A stretch of DNA of 32,980 nucleotides from the NCBI GenBank assembly GCA_044433365.1, contig JAWXTR010000020.1, forward strand, positions 1 through 32,980. Reading direction: 5' to 3'. This document shows, one piece after another, positions 1-5,985 of this stretch (positions within the stretch are counted from its first letter, which is position 1; the number at the start of each line of letters is the position of its first letter). The position numbers and the translations under genes are program-made. Below the pieces are notes generated by a model, which was given only the letters and a program-made list of their open reading frames with translations, did not search any database and was not told where the DNA came from. The DNA is from CAMQVM01 sp044433365. GTDB taxonomy: Bacteria > Bacteroidota > Bacteroidia > Bacteroidales > Rikenellaceae.

Positions 1-135
1 ATATAGAACCACTATATTTTCGATTCAATAGCAAAAAATCTCATCTCCAATAGCACTATTAAAAATACACCAATAATTATTTTACCCTACTTAAAAATAA
101 AAGTATAAAAGTGAATAACAGAAAAAATATTTAAC

Positions 136-143
136 TACCTTTG
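136..143 (+). promoter_or_regulatory. Bacteroidetes-type -7 box before the YitT/kinase gene
   Basis: TACCTTTG matches the Bacteroidetes -7 consensus TAnnTTTG exactly and lies 22 bases before the ATG at 166. I see no good TTTG at the expected -33 distance, so only half of the promoter is supported. The start of transcription would be about 150, giving a very short leader. Confidence 0.5.
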
Positions 144-165
144 CAAAATTTTAATTTGCAAAGCA

Positions 166-1470
166 ATGAATAAAACAGAACTAATTCGCCGTTATCTAAT
201 ATTTACTCTATCAACTTTTATTATTTCATTTGGAATAAGTGCGATTGTACGCTCCGATTTAGGGACATCGCCAATATCAAGTACACCCTATGTATTTAGC
301 ATTAATACACCTCTTTCAATTGGCACCTATCTATTTATTCTATGTTTCATATTTATCATAATCCAAATGGCATTTATGGGGCGAAAAAGTAGCATAGATA
401 ACAAGTATGAACTACTACTACAAATCCCTATTTCCTTTCTTTTTGGCTTGTGTACTGACCTTGCAATGTGGGTTTTATCTGATTTACATCCTCAAAGTTA
501 CATAGCAAAGATGGTAACTCTTGTTGTTGGTTGCTTTATACTAGCCTTAGGCATTGCACTAGAGGTAAAAGCAGGCGTTGCGATGATGGGGGGAGAATAT
601 ACGGTACAGGTTGCCTCAAAACGATTTAAAAAGGAGTTTGGCACCATAAAAATCATATTTGATGTTACACTTGTTTGTATTGCAATAATAAGCTCACTTC
701 TATTCGCTGGAAAGATTGAGGGTATTAGAGAGGGAACAATCATAACAGCCCTAATAACTGGTCCCTTTGTAAAGATTATTATGCCTAGATTGAATTTTAT
801 AGGTAGATGGCAAGAGGTCACACCAATCTTAGCTACAAAACTATCACCACAAACAGCAGCTCAATCGGTTTTGATTACAATTTCACGTGAATATGGTAGC
901 GGAGGGCACGCCATAGGTGAGATGCTAGCCAAGAGATTAAATATTCCATTTTACGACAAAAATCTTGTTGAGATGGTGGCTAAAGAGGGAGGATTTAGTG
1001 AGTCGTTTGTTAGTGAAAATGAACAAAATCTTAATAGTTCGCTATACGATTTGATACTTCAAGATTATGAGGCACCACTAGAGCGAAGTTTATCGCCAAA
1101 AGATATGCTTTTTGTGGCTCAAAGCAATGTTATAAATAGAGTAGCAAGCGAGGGTTCGTGTGTAATTGTAGGAAGATGTTCAAGCTACATTCTCGACAAA
1201 TATCCAAACAATATCTCGGTATTTATACATGCCAATATGGAGAAAAAGATTACTACAATAATCGAAAAATATGGCATCGAACCCGACAGTGCTGCAATGC
1301 AGATTAAACGCATCGACAAAGCACGTGCCGACCACTATTTCCATTATACAGGTAATAGGTGGGGCGATGCCCGCAACTACCAGCTATGTTGTGATAGCGG
1401 ACTACTATCAGAGAAAGAAATCTGCGAAACAATCGAAAAAATATATATACGAGCTTTAGCAAACTTTTAA
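166..1470 (+). CDS. YitT/YczE-like membrane protein fused to cytidylate-kinase-like domain
   Basis: 434-residue protein with two parts. Residues 1 to about 225 are hydrophobic, with roughly five or six membrane segments and the DLGTSPISS motif near residue 31, which is typical of the YczE/YyaS/YitT membrane family. Residues about 232-434 look like the cytidylate-kinase-like family (Cytidylate_kin2): ISREYGSGGHAIG near residue 237 is the P-loop-like start, followed by IPFYDKNLVEMVA and VIVGRCSSYIL. The kinase part would face the cytoplasm and is presumed to phosphorylate a nucleoside monophosphate, but no substrate can be read from the sequence. The fusion suggests that transport or membrane sensing and nucleotide binding are coupled, which is inference. 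A lipoprotein gene follows 33 bases downstream. The start is supported by the -7 box at 136. Family assignment is fairly sure; function is unknown. Confidence 0.8.
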   Translation: MNKTELIRRYLIFTLSTFIISFGISAIVRSDLGTSPISSTPYVFSINTPLSIGTYLFILCFIFIIIQMAFMGRKSSIDNKYELLLQIPISFLFGLCTDLAMWVLSDLHPQSYIAKMVTLVVGCFILALGIALEVKAGVAMMGGEYTVQVASKRFKKEFGTIKIIFDVTLVCIAIISSLLFAGKIEGIREGTIITALITGPFVKIIMPRLNFIGRWQEVTPILATKLSPQTAAQSVLITISREYGSGGHAIGEMLAKRLNIPFYDKNLVEMVAKEGGFSESFVSENEQNLNSSLYDLILQDYEAPLERSLSPKDMLFVAQSNVINRVASEGSCVIVGRCSSYILDKYPNNISVFIHANMEKKITTIIEKYGIEPDSAAMQIKRIDKARADHYFHYTGNRWGDARNYQLCCDSGLLSEKEICETIEKIYIRALANF

Positions 1471-1503
1471 AATAGTGATAACAGTTAAAAATCTTTAATA
1501 TAA

Positions 1504-2442
1504 ATGAAAAAAATATATCTTCTACCTCTTCTGCTCCTAATATTTGCATGTAATTCTACATCCGAAAACTTTAACGAGCCAATGCCTAGTCAACCCGACT
1601 ACACACAGAGCGATATGTGGTATACAAATGTTGATACAACCCCTAGTAATGATGTAGATATATTCTACATTTTACCAACTTGTGTTTTTAGTTGGAGTGA
1701 TAGTAGCGGAACTATCTACAACTATGCCGATGTAAACAACCAAGAGCAACGAGCAGCTATGCTCTATTCATATCAATTAGCAGAGGAGATTTTTGGTGAA
1801 AACAACAACTTTTATGCTCCTTACTACCGCCAAATTACGCTTAATGTGTGGCAGGAGGGTGAAGGTAGTGTAGCTGCTCTGTTTCCTGCTGCAATGGAGG
1901 ATATTGATGATGCTTTCGATAACTTTATAGATAATAAAAACTCTGATAGACCATTTATTATTGCAGGTTTTAGTCAAGGAGGCAAAGGTGTAGTTGAGCT
2001 TGTCAAAGGTTTATCAGAAGATAAGCTATCACGCATGGTTGCAGCTTATGTAATAGGCTATAAAGTGACTAACGAGGATTTAGAAAATAGCAATATACAA
2101 GGAGCTGTAAATGCCGAAGATAGTGGAATTACTATCTGTTATAATTCAGTTGAAAATATAGATGCTATCAACCCCCTAATTTCAGATTCTCAACTATGTA
2201 TTAACCCTGTTAATTGGACAACACTATCTACTCCTGCTCAGCTTAACGATAGCGTAACTGTATCGGTAAATACCACTTATAATGTATTGATTGTAGATGG
2301 ATTAAACAGCGAAGAGTTGTATATAGAAGAGCTTAGTGAACTATTTAAAGAAGGTAATTACCACCTACAGGAATTAGAATTATATAAAGAGCATTTAAAG
2401 GAAAATGTTGACGATAGAATTAACGCTTTTTTAAAAAGATAA
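1504..2442 (+). CDS. DUF3089-family lipoprotein, alpha/beta-hydrolase-like
   Basis: 312 residues. The N-terminus MKKIYLLPLLLLIFAC is a lipoprotein signal with the lipid-accepting cysteine at residue 16. The mature part has features of DUF3089 proteins: DVDIFYILPT near residue 51, FYAPYYRQ at 103-110, and GFSQGG at 155-160, where Ser157 would be the nucleophile in an alpha/beta-hydrolase elbow. The family usually has GHSQGS or similar here, so the His-to-Phe change is noticeable but the serine is kept. The protein probably sits on the cell envelope as an esterase-like enzyme of unknown substrate. The gene starts 33 bases after the kinase-fusion gene with no clear promoter between them, so co-transcription is likely. 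A palindromic element follows the stop. Confidence 0.78.
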   Translation: MKKIYLLPLLLLIFACNSTSENFNEPMPSQPDYTQSDMWYTNVDTTPSNDVDIFYILPTCVFSWSDSSGTIYNYADVNNQEQRAAMLYSYQLAEEIFGENNNFYAPYYRQITLNVWQEGEGSVAALFPAAMEDIDDAFDNFIDNKNSDRPFIIAGFSQGGKGVVELVKGLSEDKLSRMVAAYVIGYKVTNEDLENSNIQGAVNAEDSGITICYNSVENIDAINPLISDSQLCINPVNWTTLSTPAQLNDSVTVSVNTTYNVLIVDGLNSEELYIEELSELFKEGNYHLQELELYKEHLKENVDDRINAFLKR

Positions 2443-2467
2443 TCAATTGCAAAAATGATAGGAAAAG

Positions 2468-2601
2468 AGGGTCATTCGCAAAACTACTATCAATTTAGGG
2501 TCATTCGCAAAACCTCTATTAAGTTAGTTTACAATTAGTTACACACCTGAGAAACCTAACTGTTTGTAAATTAGCTTGATATTAGTTTTGCGAATGACCC
2601 T
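2468..2601. repeat. Palindromic intergenic element with 17-nt terminal inverted repeats
   Basis: AGGGTCATTCGCAAAAC occurs at 2468-2484 and 2497-2513 as direct copies, and its exact reverse complement is at 2585-2601. Between 2497 and 2601 the two halves continue to pair imperfectly, including TTTACAA at 2528-2534 against its complement at 2564-2570 and AGTT/AACT further in, so the 105 bp form one long imperfect hairpin. It lies between the convergent ends of the DUF3089 and fimbrillin genes and could act as a bidirectional terminator. It contains no coding capacity. The extra end copy at 2468 could be the remnant of a second insertion. It looks like a MITE/REP-type element; no transposase is present in the window. 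Confidence 0.7.
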
Positions 2602-2603
2602 GT

Positions 2604-2620
2604 TTAGAAGTTCCCTTTAC
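2604..2620 (+). repeat. 17-nt inverted repeat, 3' side of the fimbrillin gene
   Basis: TTAGAAGTTCCCTTTAC overlaps the stop codon of the fimbrillin gene and is the exact reverse complement of 4722-4738, just upstream of its start. It is a variant of the dispersed TTAGAACTCCCCTTTA motif. Only these two copies share this particular variant, so they may be duplicates of one another. Confidence 0.65.
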
Positions 2621-4707
2621 TCTTCGACTGCACGTACAGGCAAACCACAGCTAAGAAACATATCAAAAGGAGCAGTTACAATAGATTCCGAAGAGAATAA
2701 GCAGATGCCGTATCCTGTTTCTGTTCTTTCAGCCGATTGGTTAGCACTCCAAACATAGCTAGTAGTTGACGAATCGGTCAATATACCTCTACTACTTTCG
2801 TCACTCGGATCTCTATAGCCAAAATTTCTATACACTCCTACTGATTTACTACTACTACAGCCTGTTTGTTCGCTACCTGTATTATTAAATGAACTCCATG
2901 TATCGCTAACTGGTAATCTCCAGCCCAAAGGCGATGGATCGAAGATAGATTTACCTGTAGTATATACATCAGCTAATAGCTCGTCATCATACCAAATATA
3001 TTTACGATCTCGTTCAAAATACCAATTATACTGAGAAACTGCATAAAACGACCATATAAAATGGTCTGAAAATTCCACTGAGGTAGCAAGTCCTGCGCTT
3101 GAGCCCACCACTTTTGTTAACAAAGTGCTTGAACCATCACTATAAGTTGCTGCCAAACCTGGAAAGGGATCTTTACGCCCAAACTGGTAGTAAACAGAAC
3201 CAACACCGCCTCCACGACTAAATGTATTTCGCTCTCCAATATTGCGATCCATTATAAATTTTTTCTCATATATACCTCCTACGCTCCAGACCATATCGGT
3301 ACTACTATCACCATCTACATAACGATGCACAGCACCATTATAACCCGATAAAATATAATCCATATCCTTCCCCTGCTCAATAGAGGCTCTATTTGCATTT
3401 GCTATCTTTGTAGGATTATAGTCGGTAAACCATAGATGCCACGACCATAATAAATCATCGATACTACCCCACTCTTGATTGTCGTAATATATTGCAAAAA
3501 CATAATTACCCTCTTGATTTTCATCAGGAAAGGTTAGTTGTACTGCCATTTTTTCATCTGAGTCACGAACTATCTGGCAAGTTGGTGTAACTGCGCCATC
3601 AAAATCTTCCCAAATCATCTTAACATAAAATTCGGTTGAATTGCTATCACTATATATTTTTGTACTATTTTTACCAGAATAACTCATCCAAAAATCGTTG
3701 ATTCTATCTTCGATAGGTATCTGGATAAATGTCGGCTCATTATCTGTTGGATTGATAATATAGCAGTTTGATATTTGCGATGAATCATATATAAAATCGT
3801 CATCATCATCACTATCGCCATCACTCAATTTAATCACATAGTTATATTTTTTCCCAGCTTCCCACGTTGTTGCAGCAGGAATATTAAGAGTTTTAGTGCC
3901 TCCTTTTTCTAATGTTAACACCACCTCAGCCCCCTTTGATAGCTCCTGTGGTATCATCATTAAGTAGCCATTATCGGGAGTGATTAGAGTATTCTCTTCT
4001 TCTTTTTGAGTATAATCCGACACATCTACAGTAAATTGCTTAGTTGTAACTCCTGTTAATTCCCATATAGGTACATTATTCTTGTAATCCCACAAAGCGA
4101 AGCCCTCGTTGTTTACACCCAAAATTTTAATAGATGTAATCTTCTCACTATTTGAAGCATCCACCGAAAAACAGACAGTAGAGAGAATATGACAAAACGT
4201 AAGCGATACACGCCCTGCAATCTGAGGAAGAATATCTTTACGTGGAATGGCAAACATTAAATCAGATTGATTTGTACATTTTGTAGGCACCTTATAATTA
4301 ATCATTAGCTCACCGTTTTCTATATAAGGAGTTACATTTTTCCCTACATCACTATGAGGGGAATATGCAAAAAATGAATATTTATCAGAAAGTGACTCAA
4401 ACCCCCAACTCTCTGTATTTTCATAGATAGTCCAATTCCCAATGTCATCAACCTCATATCGACGATTATCCATCTTAGTAAATGCGGTATATTCCGACCA
4501 CACACTATCGCTTGTCATAGCACAATATAGACCTATCGAACCCATATCTTTTGGCTCTTCAACCAACGATGCCTTGGTATACGAACTTTGACTAACATAG
4601 ATATTTAGTGGTAGCTCAGGTGTCAAATCCGAAAATTCATCAGAAGGCTCATTTCTACTACAAGCAAACGAAAACAACAGAGCAATTGAGAGAAATATTC
4701 TATTCAT
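2617..4707 (-). CDS. Fimbrillin-family lipoprotein with FISUMP-like C-terminal domain
   Basis: About 696 residues from the ATG at 4707. A GTG three codons upstream (4716) is possible but less natural, because MNRIFLSIALLFSFAC is a complete lipoprotein signal. The next ~300 residues (phrases such as GKKYNYVIKL and WGFESLSDKYSFFAYSPHS) resemble Mfa/FimB-like fimbrillins of Bacteroidales. The C-terminal third carries FISUMP-like hallmarks: YQFGRKDPFPG, GWRLPVSDTW and a final GLPVRAVEE. Such proteins are exported through the lipoprotein pathway and serve as fimbrial tip or accessory subunits after Arg-specific processing; that role is family knowledge. A DDDDD run at about residues 300-306 separates the two parts. 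The gene is alone, convergent with the DUF3089 gene, and is bracketed by an exact 17-nt inverted repeat. No convincing promoter was found upstream. Confidence 0.82.
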   Translation of the reverse strand: MNRIFLSIALLFSFACSRNEPSDEFSDLTPELPLNIYVSQSSYTKASLVEEPKDMGSIGLYCAMTSDSVWSEYTAFTKMDNRRYEVDDIGNWTIYENTESWGFESLSDKYSFFAYSPHSDVGKNVTPYIENGELMINYKVPTKCTNQSDLMFAIPRKDILPQIAGRVSLTFCHILSTVCFSVDASNSEKITSIKILGVNNEGFALWDYKNNVPIWELTGVTTKQFTVDVSDYTQKEEENTLITPDNGYLMMIPQELSKGAEVVLTLEKGGTKTLNIPAATTWEAGKKYNYVIKLSDGDSDDDDDFIYDSSQISNCYIINPTDNEPTFIQIPIEDRINDFWMSYSGKNSTKIYSDSNSTEFYVKMIWEDFDGAVTPTCQIVRDSDEKMAVQLTFPDENQEGNYVFAIYYDNQEWGSIDDLLWSWHLWFTDYNPTKIANANRASIEQGKDMDYILSGYNGAVHRYVDGDSSTDMVWSVGGIYEKKFIMDRNIGERNTFSRGGGVGSVYYQFGRKDPFPGLAATYSDGSSTLLTKVVGSSAGLATSVEFSDHFIWSFYAVSQYNWYFERDRKYIWYDDELLADVYTTGKSIFDPSPLGWRLPVSDTWSSFNNTGSEQTGCSSSKSVGVYRNFGYRDPSDESSRGILTDSSTTSYVWSANQSAERTETGYGICLFSSESIVTAPFDMFLSCGLPVRAVEE

Positions 4708-4721
4708 AATAAACACTTTAG

Positions 4722-4772
4722 GTAAAGGGAACTTCTAAAATCTCTCAAAATCCAGAATTTATGAACTCCCCC
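4722..4772 (-). repeat. Hairpin-type dispersed repeat upstream of the fimbrillin gene
   Basis: The left arm at 4722-4742 (GTAAAGGGAACTTCTAA and following) pairs imperfectly with the right arm GAATTTATGAACTCCCCC at 4755-4772. This is one of the paired instances of the dispersed motif. Read on the minus strand, it would lie in the leader of the fimbrillin gene, 15 bases before its ATG. Confidence 0.5.
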
Positions 4773-4835
4773 AAATAAATAAATTATACTCTCAACAGAT
4801 GGCAATAATCGTACCATTAGATTAACTATGAAAAT

Positions 4836-4866
4836 TTTGTCCTTTCAGTAATTATTCATATATTTG
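4836..4866 (+). promoter_or_regulatory. Strong Bacteroidetes promoter for the 4870 RNA
   Basis: TTTG at 4836-4839 and TATATTTG at 4859-4866 are separated by 19 bases, a perfect match to the -33/-7 pattern (TTTG, 19-20 bases, TAnnTTTG). The predicted start of transcription, about 4871-4873, coincides with the first stem of the structured RNA. Confidence 0.75.
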
Positions 4867-4869
4867 CAC

Positions 4870-5040
4870 TGACTTCTACATACGACTAAGGTAAGGAAAC
4901 TTACCTATTTTTGTTGTGGGCATTTTTATGCTTGCAACTAGCATTATATGCACGGGTGGTTTCACTCCCGTGCAGAACATTAATGTGTCTGCTGCCTTAG
5001 TCGGTGGAAGTCAACGGGTCGGTGAAACTACCTATTTTTT
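4870..5040 (+). ncRNA. Structured RNA of unknown family (small RNA or cis-acting leader)
   Basis: No long reading frame lies here, but the sequence is full of complementary segments. TGACTTC (4870-4876) pairs with GAAGTCA (5007-5013), and CGACTAAGG (4883-4891) pairs with CCTTAGTCG (4995-5003), forming a two-part closing stem. Inside are GGTAAG-GAAA-CTTACC (4890-4905, sharing two bases with the stem), GTTG...GCAT-TTTT-ATGC...CAAC (4913-4938), GCACGGG/CCCGTGC (4950-4973), and GCAGA/TCTGC around the palindrome ACATTAATGT (4972-4992). A tail at 5022-5032 followed by T6 can pair instead with 4955-4965, which would open the third hairpin. The promoter is excellent. I do not recognise it as tmRNA, RNase P, SRP or a named riboswitch; a 6S-like RNA cannot be excluded. 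It could equally be a leader for the ORF at 5085. Confidence 0.6.
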
Positions 5041-5084
5041 GTTTTACAACCCAATGATTACTAACAATTTAATAATTTAAGGCT

Positions 5085-5411
5085 ATGGAACAAAAACAAA
5101 AAATTAAACTGACAACAACCACCTCATTCGTTTTAGAAAACGATGAAATTAGGAATCTTTACATCTATTTATCGTTATCTCAATATCGCCATCTAAGAAT
5201 ACCTCAATACAACGAACGTCTTTTGATTGAGACACTACAAAAAGATTTTAAGAAATTTTATGCAGAACTTCAAGCAAAATCAGAAGAAGATCCCAATAAT
5301 CTAATTCTACACAAAATAAGATCATTTTTCGATATGCACTATAAACGATTAAAAATGATTACAGACGAATATTCCGAAAAAGATAAAACAAGAGTCGAAG
5401 AACTAAACTAA
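5085..5411 (+). CDS. Hypothetical protein, 108 aa
   Basis: A small, charged, mostly helical protein with no signal peptide or membrane segment. It is rich in Lys, Glu, Tyr and Arg, with a central helix containing YNERLLIETLQKDFKKFYAEL and a basic stretch MHYKRLKMI. I recognise no family. It begins 45 bases after the T-run that ends the structured RNA, so it may be expressed from that RNA's promoter by read-through. It ends only seven bases before a nested inverted-repeat element. Codon usage looks like its neighbours and the frame is clean, so I think the gene is real, but nothing beyond context supports a function. Confidence 0.5.
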   Translation: MEQKQKIKLTTTTSFVLENDEIRNLYIYLSLSQYRHLRIPQYNERLLIETLQKDFKKFYAELQAKSEEDPNNLILHKIRSFFDMHYKRLKMITDEYSEKDKTRVEELN

Positions 5412-5417
5412 ACTCGA

Positions 5418-5684
5418 CTCATTCTCAAAATCTGTTGCCACCCCCATCAAACGAGCAATTTTTCAATTCGATAAAAGAAAAACGTTAAAGATTTAATACC
5501 TCTAAGACGATGTCTGTAATCGCACCAAGCAGTAGAGACGTAGCCCTGCTACGTCTAAAATCGAATTTTGCAAAGCAATCAAAATTGAATTTGCCAAGCC
5601 AAATCCAAACCCAGACGTAGCAGGGCTACGTCTCTACAGCCGAGCCACAAATTTTAATTCACAACAACAAATTCTGAGAATGAG
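5418..5684. repeat. Nested inverted-repeat element (MITE/REP-like), about 267 bp
   Basis: Outer arms at 5418-5437 and 5665-5684 match as a 20-nt inverted repeat with two mismatches. Inner arms at 5532-5556 and 5613-5637 are an exact 25-nt inverted repeat. Each inner arm is itself a hairpin, AGACGTAG/CTACGTCT around a five-base loop. The 56 bases between the inner arms are AT-rich and non-coding. The element follows the stop codon at 5411 directly. Architecture and lack of coding capacity suggest a non-autonomous mobile element or paired REP sequence; no transposase or RAYT gene is present in the window. Confidence 0.75.
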
Positions 5685-5985
5685 CCCTAAATTCGTCATC
5701 AAAATTTTGACTTCATACAATATATAATAATTAAGGTAAGTTTTCAAAAAACTCCTGAAATTTTGAATTATTAGAAAAAAATATTATATTTGCAAATTGA
5801 GTAATTTAGCAGAAGTTTGGTGCTTTTGCTAGTTTTTTGTTACGTGTTGTTACAAAAGATGTTATATCTGTTTTTTTGAAAGATTTGTGATTTTTGCTGT
5901 TTGGATGGTTGCTCGAATGTTGATTTGAGTTGGTGACGAAGATAAAAATCACTATTTTTTTGAAAATTGCTCTTAAAATATTTTT
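5685..5985 (+). other. Promoter region and long leader of yfhO
   Basis: No gene is seen here. After the repeat element comes a promoter at 5762-5792. The following ~190 bases to the yfhO start are T- and G-rich with very few cytosines and include a 9-bp inverted repeat, GTGATTTTT at 5887-5895 against 5944-5952. No known riboswitch motif was recognised. Confidence 0.45.
5762..5792 (+). promoter_or_regulatory. Bacteroidetes promoter of the yfhO-queA operon
   Basis: TTTG at 5762-5765, a 19-base spacer and TATATTTG at 5785-5792 form a full match to the consensus. It is the only strong promoter found before the yfhO-ftsX-DUF3098-uppP-truB-queA cluster. Confidence 0.7.

Noticed and set aside
498..821. 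107-aa minus-strand frame inside the YitT/kinase fusion gene
   Set aside because: Shadow of the membrane-protein frame; no family features and no promoter on that strand.
4870..5040. tmRNA, RNase P RNA or SRP RNA
   Set aside because: No tag reading frame or tRNA-like ends with TTCGA, no RNase P core sequences, and no SRP Alu or GGAA-type loop motif; the length also does not fit.
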